DNA from: Chitinophagales bacterium
GTDB taxonomy: Bacteria; Bacteroidota; Bacteroidia; Chitinophagales; UBA10324
NCBI GenBank assembly: GCA_025057275.1
Contig: JANWXQ010000028.1
Coordinates: forward strand, 30,797-94,796
DNA length: 64,000 bases
Direction: 5' to 3'
Shown: piece by piece, positions 27,699-37,910 of the stretch
Layout: every line of letters starts with the position of its first letter
Numbering within the stretch: the first letter of the stretch is position 1
The notes under the pieces: model-generated
The model's database searches: none
Told to the model about the DNA's origin: nothing
Seen by the model: the letters and a program-made list of their open reading frames with translations, nothing else
Program-made: the position numbers and the translations under genes

Positions 27699-28676
27699 GT
27701 GATTCAGAACATCACCCTGCAGCGCATCATCACCGTGGCCAGCTTTATACTGTTGGCAGGTAAGGGAATAGCCTACAGTTTGACCCACTCCAATGCCGTG
27801 CTGTCCGATGCGCTGGAAAGCCTGGTAAATGTGGCTGCCGCACTTTTTGGATTGTTCAGTCTTCAACTTTCTGCACGGCCGCGCGACAGCAATCATCCCT
27901 ACGGACACGGAAAGATTGAATTTCTTTCAGCCGGGATAGAAGGCAGCCTGATTCTGTTTGCCGGCGTAATTATTGTGCTCAAGGCAACATACAACTTCTT
28001 CCGCCCGCAGCATCTGGCCGCTTTGGATTATGGCATCCTCATACTGGCCAGCACCGGTCTGGTGAATTACATTCTGGGTAACCTGGCCGTGCGTCGCGGA
28101 AAGCTTACGCACAGTCCTGCCCTGTTGGGCAGCGGCCGCCATCTGCAGTCGGATGCCTTTTCCACACTGGGCGTTTTGATCGCCATGTCGCTGTTGTATT
28201 TCTTTCCATATCACTGGTTAGACAACAGCGTGGCCATTCTGTTCGGCATCATCATTGCCTTCATGGGGTTTCGTGTTATCCGTACGGCAGTGGCCGGCAT
28301 CATGGATGAGGCCGACATGGAATTGCTGGGACACATGATACATTTTGTGAACAATAACCGACGGCCTGCCTGGGTGGATCTGCACAACATGCGGGTGATC
28401 AAATACGGACCAGTTCTGCATGTGGACTGCCATCTGACGCTGCCCTGGTATTACAGCGTGGCACAAGCCCATGAAGAAGTCGGTGAATTGCGCAACGTCA
28501 TGGAGAAATCGGTGAAAAATCCCGTGGAGTTTTTTATTCACTCCGATGCCTGTGTGCCGCCTGACCAATGCCGCATCTGTTCCCTGGGCGACTGCGCCCA
28601 TCGCCGGCAGCCGATGACTTATCGTCAGGAATGGACCCTGGAAAGCACCCTGGCCGACCGGAAGCACGGCACTTAA
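27699..28676 (+). CDS. Cation diffusion facilitator family transporter (GTG start)
   Basis: NAVLSDALESLVNVAAALFGLFSLQLSARPRDSNHPYGHGKIEFLSAGIEG; SDAFSTLGVL. Confidence 0.93.
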   Translation: MIQNITLQRIITVASFILLAGKGIAYSLTHSNAVLSDALESLVNVAAALFGLFSLQLSARPRDSNHPYGHGKIEFLSAGIEGSLILFAGVIIVLKATYNFFRPQHLAALDYGILILASTGLVNYILGNLAVRRGKLTHSPALLGSGRHLQSDAFSTLGVLIAMSLLYFFPYHWLDNSVAILFGIIIAFMGFRVIRTAVAGIMDEADMELLGHMIHFVNNNRRPAWVDLHNMRVIKYGPVLHVDCHLTLPWYYSVAQAHEEVGELRNVMEKSVKNPVEFFIHSDACVPPDQCRICSLGDCAHRRQPMTYRQEWTLESTLADRKHGT

Positions 28677-29581
28677 CCACTCAGCAACAGCTTCCAGGCT
28701 TCGCGCACACGGCTTTCGGCGAGCAAACGCTTCGCTGCCAGGTGACACTGATACTGGAATGATTCGGCATCGTTGCCAAAGCGACGGCGCAGTTCATCCA
28801 GCAGAGGTTCTACCGTCACGTCCTGAAGATCTTCTGCAGTAGGCAGCCGCTCCACATTGGCCAGCAGCCCCAGGTCGTTTCCGGAAAGCACTACCGAATT
28901 CCGGATTGCTTCGGGCAAACCGTCTAAGCCCAGAGCAGGCTGATCCGTCGGCTTAGGCACGCGAAACAAGGCTGCTCCGGAAGCCCGGCAATAAAAATCC
29001 TGCCCCATGCGCGCTACCAGATCCAGCTTGTGGGGATCTATGCGGCCCTGTGCATCCAGCACCCGATCGGCAATATGCATGAGCAAAACTTCACATATAA
29101 CCAGATTGGCTCCTCCGCCCTGTTCGCCCATGGATTTAATCTCCACCACCTTGCATTCCATGTGCACCGGCGACTCCGCCACCCGCCAGGGCCGCACCCG
29201 CAGCGAGGGCAACTTGCTGAAGCCCGCTTTTACGAACTCATCGATTCCTTTGGGATATTCGCTGCTGGCTACGTTGGCCTGCTGCACCATGTCGTAGGTA
29301 ACCACATTGATGACCACCTCCGGCACTTCCCGAACATTGTCCAGCGTGTTTTTTACGGTGTTATCCCTTACCCGGCGGGCAGGTGAAAACACCAGCGTCA
29401 CCGGCCGGCTGCCAAAAGCATTAAAAAAACTAAACGGGGAAAGGTTGGCATTTCCTGCAGCGTCCACCGTGCTGGCAAATGCTATCGGCCGGGGGGCCAC
29501 GGCAGACAGCAGATAGCCGTGCATGCGCGGCACCGGCACTTCAGCCGGATCAACGATAAGCATCCTGTACGAGCTGGGCAC
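28673..29581 (-). CDS. Flavin reductase-like (FMN-binding split barrel) protein
   Basis: RPIAFASTVDAAGNANLSPFSFFNAFGSRPVTLVFSPARRVRDNTVKNTLDNV. Confidence 0.88.
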   Translation of the reverse strand: MPSSYRMLIVDPAEVPVPRMHGYLLSAVAPRPIAFASTVDAAGNANLSPFSFFNAFGSRPVTLVFSPARRVRDNTVKNTLDNVREVPEVVINVVTYDMVQQANVASSEYPKGIDEFVKAGFSKLPSLRVRPWRVAESPVHMECKVVEIKSMGEQGGGANLVICEVLLMHIADRVLDAQGRIDPHKLDLVARMGQDFYCRASGAALFRVPKPTDQPALGLDGLPEAIRNSVVLSGNDLGLLANVERLPTAEDLQDVTVEPLLDELRRRFGNDAESFQYQCHLAAKRLLAESRVREAWKLLLSG

Positions 29582-29585
29582 GAAG

Positions 29586-30545
29586 TTAGGGATCAGAAAA
29601 ACGGTAAATCCGACCCCCGCTACCGCACAGAAAGCCGCCGTTGCTCGTCAGCGCAATACCATTGAGATCCACCTGGCCGGAAAAGGCTACTCTCTTCCAA
29701 CTGGTGCCGCCATCAGTGGTTTTCAGAAAGCAGCCTTTCGGGCCGATGGCATAGCCACGCATGCGGTCGCGAAAAGCGATGCGGTTCAGATGCACCTGGG
29801 GCAATAGCAAACTGTTGCCGTTGCGTATGCGCTTCCAGCTTTTCCCCCCGTCCACCGTTTTCCACACCGATCCCTGAAAGCCGGCAACATATCCCACCGA
29901 GGGCTCCGGAAAGGAGAACGAAACAAAAAAATCGCCATGGGCATTGCTGTATTGCCAGCTGCTTCCTGAATCCGTTGTGTACATCACCAGCCCGTAGCCG
30001 GCAACCAGCCCGTATTGTGCCGAAAAAAAATGCACGTCCCTGAGTTCGACATCAAAGGTGTCTGCAATCCAGTTGGCTCCTCCGTCCGTGGAAAAATGCA
30101 GCACGCCGGTGGTAAACCCTTCTCCGCCGCAGGCCCAGCCATGCCGGGCATCATAGAAATGGAAATCCAAGACAGGATCCCACAAATAAGGTTGATTGGT
30201 AACCCAGGAACTGCCGCTGTTTTCGCTTCGGTAAATGAGTCCGTCGTAATTGGACATCACCAGCGTATCGGCCGAAAATAACCAGAGTCCGTACAACTTT
30301 TTTTTCAATTCAATAGTTTGAACGGGCGCCCACGAACGGCCGGCATCGGTGCTGCGCAGCAGCAAACCTAGATCGTAGCGCGAACCGCCGCAGGCATAAA
30401 TCACCGAATCACCGGCAACAGCAATGGCTTCCAGATCCAGCGTGGTAGGGCTTTCCAACTCTTCTACCTGCATATCGGTTTTCGGCATCTGACAGGCCAT
30501 GAGGCCGGACAGCAACAACAAGGCAACGGCGACGGGCAATTTCAT
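29586..30545 (-). CDS. Ycf48/HCF136-like Asp-box repeat lipoprotein
   Basis: MKLPVAVALLLLSGLMAC lipobox; six Asp-box-like motifs (STDAGRSW, SENSGSSW, STDGGANW, TTDSGSSW, TVDGGKSW, TTDGGTSW). Confidence 0.82.
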   Translation of the reverse strand: MKLPVAVALLLLSGLMACQMPKTDMQVEELESPTTLDLEAIAVAGDSVIYACGGSRYDLGLLLRSTDAGRSWAPVQTIELKKKLYGLWLFSADTLVMSNYDGLIYRSENSGSSWVTNQPYLWDPVLDFHFYDARHGWACGGEGFTTGVLHFSTDGGANWIADTFDVELRDVHFFSAQYGLVAGYGLVMYTTDSGSSWQYSNAHGDFFVSFSFPEPSVGYVAGFQGSVWKTVDGGKSWKRIRNGNSLLLPQVHLNRIAFRDRMRGYAIGPKGCFLKTTDGGTSWKRVAFSGQVDLNGIALTSNGGFLCGSGGRIYRFSDP

Positions 30546-30552
30546 GGATCGT

Positions 30553-31755
30553 TCAACCTGATTGAACGGCATGCAAAGCCGTGAGCATCCTACGGCATAC
30601 CTCTGCGATTTGCTCTCCGGTAATGGTCAGGGGCGGCGCCAGGCGTATGCAATGGGGAGCAAACAGAAACCAGTCCACAGCCAGGCCTTGCTCCAGACAG
30701 GCCTGCACGGCCCTGCGGCAGATGGTCTCATCGCCCAGGTCAACAGCCATCAGCAGGCCTTCCGCCCGTACTTCACGGATCAACGGATGGTTCAACTGCG
30801 AAACAAAAAACTGACTTTTTGCTTTCACCTCCTCTATTAAACGATTGTTCAAAAGAAATTCCAGAGCTGCCAGTCCGGCCGCACAACTGAGCGGATGGCC
30901 GCCGAACGTAGTGATATGTCCTAATGCAGGCCGAACGCTGAGCGTCTGCATTTGTTCATAGCCGGAAACAAATGCACCCAAAGGCAGACCTCCACCCAGG
31001 GCTTTGGCCAGTATCAGCACATCAGGAACGATTTCGTAGCGCTGAAAACAAAACAAATGGCCGGTGCGACCCATGCCGGTCTGACATTCATCAAAAACCA
31101 GGAGGGCTCCCGTTTGCGTGCACCGCCGGCGCAATGCCTGTAAGAACGATTCCGTGCCGGCAATCACACCTGCCTCAGCCTGCACCGGCTCAACAAACAC
31201 GGCAGCAGTCTGTGGCCCGATGTGTTCCAGGCCCGATATGTCATTGTACGGCAGCAGGTGACAGCCCGGAATCAACGGACGAAAAGCATTGCGCAACGAT
31301 TCATCACCCAATATACTGAGCGCCCCCTGCGTGCTGCCGTGATAGCAACGGTAAAACGACACGATTTCGGTGCGTCCGGTAAAACGTTTGGCCAGTTTCA
31401 TCGCGCCTTCCACCGCTTCGCTGCCCGAATTGGTGAAATAGACCGTTTGCAACGACCGGGGCAGTAATGCGGCCAGGCGCATCGCATAGCGGACCTGCGG
31501 GGCCAACAGGTATTCGCCATAAACCATGACGTGCAGATGCTGCTGCAGTTGCTGGTTTATGGCAGCAAGTACGGCAGGATTTCCATGTCCCAGGTGGCTG
31601 ACGGAAATTCCGGATATCAGGTCTACATAAGCTTTTCCTGAAGCATCGAAAAGAAAAATGTCGCGGGCAGAAACAATGTTCAGCAACAGAGGCTGCTGCG
31701 ACGTAGGAGCAAGATGCCGCAGGAAAGCTTCCCGCAAGTCGGTCATCACGGCCAA
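30553..31755 (-). CDS. Class-III PLP-dependent aminotransferase (acetylornithine/ornithine aminotransferase-like)
   Basis: VYFTNSGSEAVEGAMKLAKRFTGR; LLVFDECQTGMGRTG; DVLILAKALGGGLPLGAFV; TTFGGHPLSCAAGLAAL. Confidence 0.92.
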   Translation of the reverse strand: MAVMTDLREAFLRHLAPTSQQPLLLNIVSARDIFLFDASGKAYVDLISGISVSHLGHGNPAVLAAINQQLQQHLHVMVYGEYLLAPQVRYAMRLAALLPRSLQTVYFTNSGSEAVEGAMKLAKRFTGRTEIVSFYRCYHGSTQGALSILGDESLRNAFRPLIPGCHLLPYNDISGLEHIGPQTAAVFVEPVQAEAGVIAGTESFLQALRRRCTQTGALLVFDECQTGMGRTGHLFCFQRYEIVPDVLILAKALGGGLPLGAFVSGYEQMQTLSVRPALGHITTFGGHPLSCAAGLAALEFLLNNRLIEEVKAKSQFFVSQLNHPLIREVRAEGLLMAVDLGDETICRRAVQACLEQGLAVDWFLFAPHCIRLAPPLTITGEQIAEVCRRMLTALHAVQSG

Positions 31756-31798
31756 AGTTAGCCGCTCGCTGATGGTGCTTTCGGCGTAATCTTGCCGG

Positions 31799-32311
31799 GT
31801 GAACCTGTTGATTTATGGCCTGAACTACGTGCCCGCCGTGCGGGTACAGATGCAGGACGACGAACGGCTTGTATTGGAAAGCATAAGAAATCCGGTCTGG
31901 AATCCGGTTTTCACCGTCGGCACTATCAGCTTTGTTTTGTCCATGACGCTTCGGGGCTTTTTCGACCAGCATTATGCTACGCCGGTGCTGGGCATTTCTG
32001 CCTTTGTCTTGTTTTATGGCGTATGGATTCTTTCGGCAACCGGCCTGGTAGTGATGGATCGTCCCAGCAGCACCATTTATTTTGTTTATCGGCATCTGGG
32101 CTATCTGCAAAAAGTTTATACCGTGCCCATTCGTTCCGTCGATGCCGTGTGCCTGCAGCAAAACAACCGCCGCCTGCGCTTTTATCTGCTGCGCGACGAC
32201 GGAACCCGTATGGCGGTGGGGCATTCGAAAGATGCGGCGCTGCTGGAAGCTACTGCCCGACAGTCGGCATCGTTTCTGCAGGTGCCCTTGCAGACAGCTT
32301 CCACAACATAG
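31799..32311 (+). CDS. Hypothetical protein with two predicted TM helices (GTG start)
   Basis: VFTVGTISFVLSMTL and ISAFVLFYGVWILSATGLVVM hydrophobic segments followed by a soluble domain. Confidence 0.6.
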   Translation: MNLLIYGLNYVPAVRVQMQDDERLVLESIRNPVWNPVFTVGTISFVLSMTLRGFFDQHYATPVLGISAFVLFYGVWILSATGLVVMDRPSSTIYFVYRHLGYLQKVYTVPIRSVDAVCLQQNNRRLRFYLLRDDGTRMAVGHSKDAALLEATARQSASFLQVPLQTASTT

Positions 32312-32347
32312 CAATTCGGGTACGGGACACTACCTTTGCCTCCCTCC

Positions 32348-32420
<73 letters not shown>

Positions 32421-32427
32421 CTTCAGA

Positions 32428-33114
32428 TCAGGCCGTGCGGCGCACCGCCTTTTTCCTTTCTGCCCTGCTGCGATTTTTTTCCTGTCGCTCGTAATAAGCA
32501 CACCATGCGGTTAACGGGCATCGGCTGCATAAAGGCTTTCTGGCCTTGCAGACATAGCGACCGTGCAAAATCAGCCAGTGATGAGCGCGCCCTCTGAGCG
32601 ATTCGGGAATGTAGCGGGTTAGTTGTTTTTCTGCCTGCAACGGGTTCCGCGCCCCGACGGTAAGCCCGATGCGCCGGGCAACCCGAAACACATGCGTGTC
32701 CACCGCCAGGGTTGGCTGCTGAAACACGGCCGAAGCAATAACGTTGGCGGTTTTGCGTCCTACGCCAGGCAGCTTAACCAGCTCTGCCGGATCAGCAGGC
32801 ACCTGGCCTCCGTAGTGTTGCATCAGCATGCGGGCCATGGCCACCAGATGGCGGCTCTTGCTGTTCGGATAACTGATACTGCGAATCAGTCGGTACACAT
32901 CGTGTTCGGAGGCTTTAGCGAGGGCAGCAGCATCCGGATAATGGCGGAACAGTTCCGGAGTGGTCAGGTTGACGCGCTTGTCGGTGCATTGGGCCGAAAG
33001 GATGACGGCCACCAGCAGCTGAAACGGCGTTTCATAACGCAGTTCCGTGTCGGCATGCGGCTGATGACGAAGGAAATAATCCAAAACGCCCTCAAAGCGC
33101 TCCCTGCGGTTCAC
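32428..33114 (-). CDS. nth: Endonuclease III
   Basis: LLVAVILSAQCTDKRVN; LPGVGRKTANVIASAVF; VDTHVFRVARRIGL; CKARKPLCSRCPLTAWC 4Fe-4S motif. Confidence 0.96.
   Translation of the reverse strand: MNRRERFEGVLDYFLRHQPHADTELRYETPFQLLVAVILSAQCTDKRVNLTTPELFRHYPDAAALAKASEHDVYRLIRSISYPNSKSRHLVAMARMLMQHYGGQVPADPAELVKLPGVGRKTANVIASAVFQQPTLAVDTHVFRVARRIGLTVGARNPLQAEKQLTRYIPESLRGRAHHWLILHGRYVCKARKPLCSRCPLTAWCAYYERQEKNRSRAERKKAVRRTA
32431..32454 (+). terminator. Candidate terminator of tRNA-Phe, embedded in the 3' end of antisense nth
   Basis: Hairpin ggc-c-gtgc-ggc-gcac-c-gcc (one mismatch) followed by TTTTT. Confidence 0.4.
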
Positions 33115-33140
33115 GCCTCAAATGTAGCCGCCTGATGTGT

Positions 33141-33374
33141 TCAGGCATGCTCCAGAGCCGTCTGCCTGCTGTAGGCCAGCACCAGTTGAACGGAAGTTTC
33201 GCTGGGGCCGTCAGGAACCTGCCTGAGTTCTTCAATCGTCTGCTGAAGCCGGTTCAGCTCCTCCTGTCGGGCCGGATGTTCCTGCAGCCACTGGCGGAAC
33301 GCATGGGCTTCTTCGGAGGGCATTTCATGGAACAAAAAGCGAATCAGGTCGTTGGGTGTAAAAGTTGGATCCAT
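33141..33374 (-). CDS. Small soluble protein downstream of an ECF sigma factor; putative regulator
   Basis: 77 aa, MDPTFTPNDLIRFLFHEMPSEEAHAFRQWLQEHPARQEELNRLQQTIEELRQ...; no TM or Zn motif; gene order after sigma gene. Confidence 0.65.
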   Translation of the reverse strand: MDPTFTPNDLIRFLFHEMPSEEAHAFRQWLQEHPARQEELNRLQQTIEELRQVPDGPSETSVQLVLAYSRQTALEHA

Positions 33375-33448
33375 CTAACGGGTTTTGTGAGTCATTTGCC
33401 CACTAAAACGCCGTCACCGCCCTGCTTCGTATGAAAGCCCCGAAAAAA

Positions 33449-34027
33449 TTAAAGCGACAGCTTCAGCTGCTTTTTCAGCTTGCGCAGGTTGATCAAGGCA
33501 TAGCGCATGCGGCCCAGTGCCGTATTAATGCTCACCCCGGTAAGCTCGGCTATTTCCTTAAAGCTCAGATCAGCCCAGATGCGCAGGATGACCACCTCGC
33601 GTTGTTCGGCAGGCAGCCGCTCCACCAGTTCGCGCACGGCCTGATGCGATTGTGTTTTCATCAGCTCCCGATCGGCCGCAGGCCCGCTGAGGTTCAATAC
33701 CTCAAACAGATCGTAACCGTCGGTGGTTACCACAGCCGGCGTACGCTGCGTCTTGCGGTAGTAGTCGATGCAGCGGTTGTGGGCAATCCGCAAAATCCAG
33801 GGTAGAAATTTACCTTCCTCCTGGTAGGCTCCTGCCCTCAGTTTGCGGATGGCTTTCATGAAAGTATCCTGAAAAAGATCCTCAGCCAGATAGCGGTCGC
33901 GAACGAACATGTAAATAGCTCCAAACACCCGCTGCCGGTGCCGCCGGATCAGAAGTTCCAGCGCGGCTTCATCACCCTGAACATACTGCCTGACCAGTTG
34001 TTCATCAGAAACTTGCTTGTGTTCCAT
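33449..34027 (-). CDS. RNA polymerase ECF-type sigma factor
   Basis: RDRYLAEDLFQDTFMKAIRKL...GKFLPWILRIAHNRCIDYYRK; region 4 LPAEQREVVILRIWADLSFKEIAELTGVSINTALGRMRYALINLRK. Confidence 0.95.
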   Translation of the reverse strand: MEHKQVSDEQLVRQYVQGDEAALELLIRRHRQRVFGAIYMFVRDRYLAEDLFQDTFMKAIRKLRAGAYQEEGKFLPWILRIAHNRCIDYYRKTQRTPAVVTTDGYDLFEVLNLSGPAADRELMKTQSHQAVRELVERLPAEQREVVILRIWADLSFKEIAELTGVSINTALGRMRYALINLRKLKKQLKLSL

Positions 34028-34107
34028 AGACGTTTACTGTTTTTTGGGTTAACAAAATGTTCCGGCTTCGGATTGACTCCTGAATGCCGTAGAACGAGTA
34101 AACGTCT
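34028..34107. promoter_or_regulatory. Perfect 11-bp inverted repeat upstream of the ECF sigma gene
   Basis: AGACGTTTACT (34028-34038) and AGTAAACGTCT (34097-34107), 58 bp apart. Confidence 0.5.
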
Positions 34108-34302
34108 CTGCGCTAGGCGATAGGTTTTGGTTTTCGTTATGGACGAAGCGACACCACTCCTGCAACAGGAATCATGCCGTTTCTATCCGGATTTAAAGTA
34201 GAATTGCAACCGTTACAAAAAGCGTTTGAGTAACTCTGTGCCGATAGGTTGCCTTGAGGTTGTGTTGTACAAAGATGCAAATTTTTCAGGAAATACCACC
34301 TG

Positions 34303-37113
34303 ATGGAGAAAATTTTTATTAAGGGAGCAAGAACCCACAACCTCAAGTCGGTGGATGTGGAAATACCGCGGAACCGGCTGGTGGTCGTTACCGGCGTCAG
34401 CGGCTCGGGCAAATCATCGCTCACCATGGACACCCTCTATGCCGAAGGGCAGCGCCGCTACGTGGAATCGCTCAGTGCCTATGCCCGCCAGTTTCTGAAC
34501 CGTATGACCAAACCCGACGTGGATTACATCAAGGGCATATCGCCGGCCATAGCCATAGAACAACGCGCCTCGGCGCGAACCACCCGCTCCACCGTTGGCA
34601 CATTAACGGAAATCTATGATTTCCTCCGCCTGTTGTTTGCCCGTGCAGGGAAAATCATTTCACCCGTTTCCGGCAGGGAAGTCCGCCGCCACACCATCAG
34701 CGACGTTATCGATACCACAGCCTCATGGAAGCCCGGAACCCTGGTGCTGGTATTGGCTCCGGTAGGTAAACCATTCACCGATAAGGACCCGGCATCCATC
34801 AGGCAATGGCTGGCCTATGTAGAGCAGCGCGGATTTCGCCGGCTCTTTCTCCATAACGCTGTTCATTCACTGGCTGAGCTGGCTCAGGTTTCAGATAAGT
34901 TGCTGGTTAAGCAGTTCGCTTCGGCGCAGATGCCTGCCTTAGTCCTGGACCGCATCGTCCTTCAGGATGATGAAGACACCCGAAAACGCCTGGCCGATTC
35001 CGTTCAACTCGCTTTTCAGGAAGGCGATGGCTCTTGTCAGCTTTACTCGGAAGACTATGGCCTGCTCTCTTTCAGCAATCGTCTGGAAGCTGATGGCATG
35101 TTATTCGACGAGCCTACCCCCCAGTTGTTCCATTTCAACAATCCCTATGGCGCCTGCAAAACCTGCGAAGGCTTTGGCACCGTTATCGGCATTGATGAAC
35201 ACCTGGTCATTCCCAACCGCAAATTGTCCGTTTACGAAGGGGCGGTGGCCTGCTGGAACGGTGAAAAGCTCAGCGAGTGGAAAGAGGATTTTATCCGCCG
35301 GGCCCGGGCTAACGGCTTTCCGGTTCACCGGCCGGTGAAAGACCTGACTGCCGCGCAATGGCGCCTGCTGTGGGAAGGAAATCCGAAAACCGAAACCGCC
35401 GGCATTAACGATTTCTTCCGTTTTGTGGAAACCCAGACGTACAAGATTCAGTACCGGGTGTTGCTGGCCCGCTACCGGGGAAAAACCACCTGCCCGGATT
35501 GCGGCGGCAGCCGCCTGCGTAAGGAAGCGCAGTACGTTCAGGTGAACGGTCGCAGTATTGCCGACCTGGTGCACCTGCAGGTCAGCGAACTGGCTGACTG
35601 GATGAATGGGTTGCAGCTCAGCGAACGCGACCTGCAGATTGCCGGCCGCGTTCTGGACGAACTGCGCCGGCGCCTGCGCGTCATGAACGATGTCGGACTG
35701 GGTTACCTGACCCTTAACCGTCTCTCCTCTACGCTGTCCGGAGGCGAACTGCAGCGCATTCACCTGACCCGCATTCTGGGCAGCAACCTCACTTCTTCCC
35801 TTTATGTTTTGGACGAACCCAGCATCGGGCTGCACCCGCGCGACACGCATTTGCTCATCGGCGTGTTGCGTCAGCTGCGCGACCTGGGCAACACCGTTGT
35901 GGTGGTGGAGCACGATGAAGAAATCATGCGCAGCGCCGACCATCTCATTGACATGGGCCCTCTGGCGGGTCTGGAGGGCGGCCAGGTGCTGTACTGCGGC
36001 CCGTTTAGCGGGTTCGAGCAAAGCGCAGATACACTGACGGCGCAGTACCTGCAGGGTCGTAAACAGATCGCCGTGCCGCCACGCCGGCGAAAATCCGTGC
36101 ATGCCCTCCGGCTCAGGGGCGTTACGGCCAACAACCTGAAGGACCTTTCGGTGACCATTCCGCTGAACGTGCTTACGGTGGTAACCGGCGTCAGCGGTTC
36201 GGGGAAAAGCACGCTGATTTCAGATGTGCTTTATCCGCTGCTGCGCCAGCATCTGGAAGGCCTTGCACCGTCGGGCCGCCAGCTTGGCGAACTGACTGGC
36301 GACCTGCACCGCATCGAACAGGTGGAACTGGTGGACCAGAATCCGCTGGGCAAATCCAGCCGGAGCAATCCGGTTACTTTTGTTGGGGCCTACGATTGCA
36401 TCCGTGACTTATTTGCCCGCCAGCCATTGGCGCGCCAAAAAGGCTTTCTGCCTCGTCACTTTTCGTTCAACGTGGAGGGCGGGCGCTGCGAGAGCTGCAA
36501 GGGAGAAGGAGAGGTGGTGGTGGAAATGCAGTTTCTGGCCGATGTGCATCTGCGCTGCGAGGAATGCGGCGGCAAACGGTTTCGTGACGAGATCCTGGAA
36601 GTTACTTTCCGGGAAAAAAACATCGCCGATGTATTGGAACTTACCGTAGATGAAGCACTGGAACTGTTTTGGGATGAAGAGCGCATTGTGCAGCACCTGC
36701 TTCCCTTGCAGCAGGCGGGCATGGGATACGTCCGGTTGGGGCAATCGTCGGCCACTTTAAGCGGCGGCGAGGCCCAGCGCGTCAAGCTGGCTTCTTTTTT
36801 GGGAAAAGGCAGTCGCCCGTCGCCCACCCTCTTCCTCTTTGACGAGCCCACTACCGGATTGCATTTTCACGATATTCAAAAACTGCTGGTGGCCTTTGAC
36901 CGCCTGCTGGAGCAGGGCCACACCATCGTGGTCATTGAACACCATCTGGACGTCATCAAATGCGCCGACCACGTCATTGACTTGGGTCCTGAAGGTGGCG
37001 ATGCCGGAGGCTATCTGGTCTATGAAGGCCCGCCGGAACAACTGCCGGAAGTGCCCCATAGCCACACCGGCCGCTTTCTGAAAGAAAAGTTGACGCCGGC
37101 TAACGTCCTGTAA
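34303..37113 (+). CDS. uvrA: Excinuclease ABC subunit A
   Basis: [97 protein letters not shown]. Confidence 0.98.
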   Translation: MEKIFIKGARTHNLKSVDVEIPRNRLVVVTGVSGSGKSSLTMDTLYAEGQRRYVESLSAYARQFLNRMTKPDVDYIKGISPAIAIEQRASARTTRSTVGTLTEIYDFLRLLFARAGKIISPVSGREVRRHTISDVIDTTASWKPGTLVLVLAPVGKPFTDKDPASIRQWLAYVEQRGFRRLFLHNAVHSLAELAQVSDKLLVKQFASAQMPALVLDRIVLQDDEDTRKRLADSVQLAFQEGDGSCQLYSEDYGLLSFSNRLEADGMLFDEPTPQLFHFNNPYGACKTCEGFGTVIGIDEHLVIPNRKLSVYEGAVACWNGEKLSEWKEDFIRRARANGFPVHRPVKDLTAAQWRLLWEGNPKTETAGINDFFRFVETQTYKIQYRVLLARYRGKTTCPDCGGSRLRKEAQYVQVNGRSIADLVHLQVSELADWMNGLQLSERDLQIAGRVLDELRRRLRVMNDVGLGYLTLNRLSSTLSGGELQRIHLTRILGSNLTSSLYVLDEPSIGLHPRDTHLLIGVLRQLRDLGNTVVVVEHDEEIMRSADHLIDMGPLAGLEGGQVLYCGPFSGFEQSADTLTAQYLQGRKQIAVPPRRRKSVHALRLRGVTANNLKDLSVTIPLNVLTVVTGVSGSGKSTLISDVLYPLLRQHLEGLAPSGRQLGELTGDLHRIEQVELVDQNPLGKSSRSNPVTFVGAYDCIRDLFARQPLARQKGFLPRHFSFNVEGGRCESCKGEGEVVVEMQFLADVHLRCEECGGKRFRDEILEVTFREKNIADVLELTVDEALELFWDEERIVQHLLPLQQAGMGYVRLGQSSATLSGGEAQRVKLASFLGKGSRPSPTLFLFDEPTTGLHFHDIQKLLVAFDRLLEQGHTIVVIEHHLDVIKCADHVIDLGPEGGDAGGYLVYEGPPEQLPEVPHSHTGRFLKEKLTPANVL

Positions 37114-37873
37114 ATTTCGGTTTGCGTTTTTCCAGAAAGGCCTGGGTTCCCTCACGAAAATCTTCCGTTTCCATGCAGGCGGCAAACTCGGATACTTCAC
37201 GTTCAAATCCATTGCGGTTTCCGGCCACAGCCTCGTGCACGCAGGATAAAATGCGCCGGACAACCAACGGCGATTTTTCGGCAATCCGCAGCAGCAAAGC
37301 GCGGCTGCGGGGAATGAGCTCCTCAGAAGGCACCACGTGATTGACCAGCCCATACTCCAAGGCTTGCTGAGCAGAAATCATATCGGCCGTTAGCAGCAAC
37401 TCCAGGGCCCGTGCCTTTCCCACCAGGGCCGGCAGCCGCTGAGTACCTCCATAGCCCGGAATGATGCCCAGGTTGATTTCCGGCTGGCCAAAGCGGGCGC
37501 TCTCCGAAGCAATCCGCAGGTGGCAGGCCATAGCCAGTTCGCAACCGCCGCCCAATGCAAAGCCGTTCACGGCAGCAATCACCGGCAGCGACAGCCGCTC
37601 GATGCGGTCAAAAACCCGATGACCGTTTCGGCTCATGGCCTCAGCCTGTTGGCTGGTGTAGCCGGCAAATTCGCTGATGTCGGCTCCCGCAACAAAGGCC
37701 TTGTTTCCTGCACCGGTGAGGATCAGGCCGCGCACCGACTCATCACGCTCTGCGGTATCCAGCAATTCATCCAGCTCCTGAAACACCTGTTGGTTCAGCG
37801 CATTCAGCTTTTCCGGGCGGTTAATGGTAGCTACCAGTATGCCATCCGACTGATCAATAAGTATGGTTTTCAT
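37100..37873 (-). CDS. Enoyl-CoA hydratase/isomerase family protein
   Basis: MKTILIDQSDGILVATINRPEKLNALN; VAGADISEFAG; AAVNGFALGGGCELAMACHLRIASESARFGQPEINLGIIPGYGGTQRLPALVG; ORF trimmed from 37996. Confidence 0.95.
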   Translation of the reverse strand: MKTILIDQSDGILVATINRPEKLNALNQQVFQELDELLDTAERDESVRGLILTGAGNKAFVAGADISEFAGYTSQQAEAMSRNGHRVFDRIERLSLPVIAAVNGFALGGGCELAMACHLRIASESARFGQPEINLGIIPGYGGTQRLPALVGKARALELLLTADMISAQQALEYGLVNHVVPSEELIPRSRALLLRIAEKSPLVVRRILSCVHEAVAGNRNGFEREVSEFAACMETEDFREGTQAFLEKRKPKFTGR

Positions 37874-37910
37874 GGGTAAAAAGGTTAATGGTTCATGCTG
37901 ATCGGCAGGA

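Noticed and set aside
31304-32314. 336-aa minus-strand ORF
   Set aside because: Overlaps the aminotransferase start and the hypothetical gene 31799-32311; no domain features.
35101-36102. 333-aa minus-strand ORF
   Set aside because: Antisense within uvrA, which is certain; composition typical of a shadow frame.
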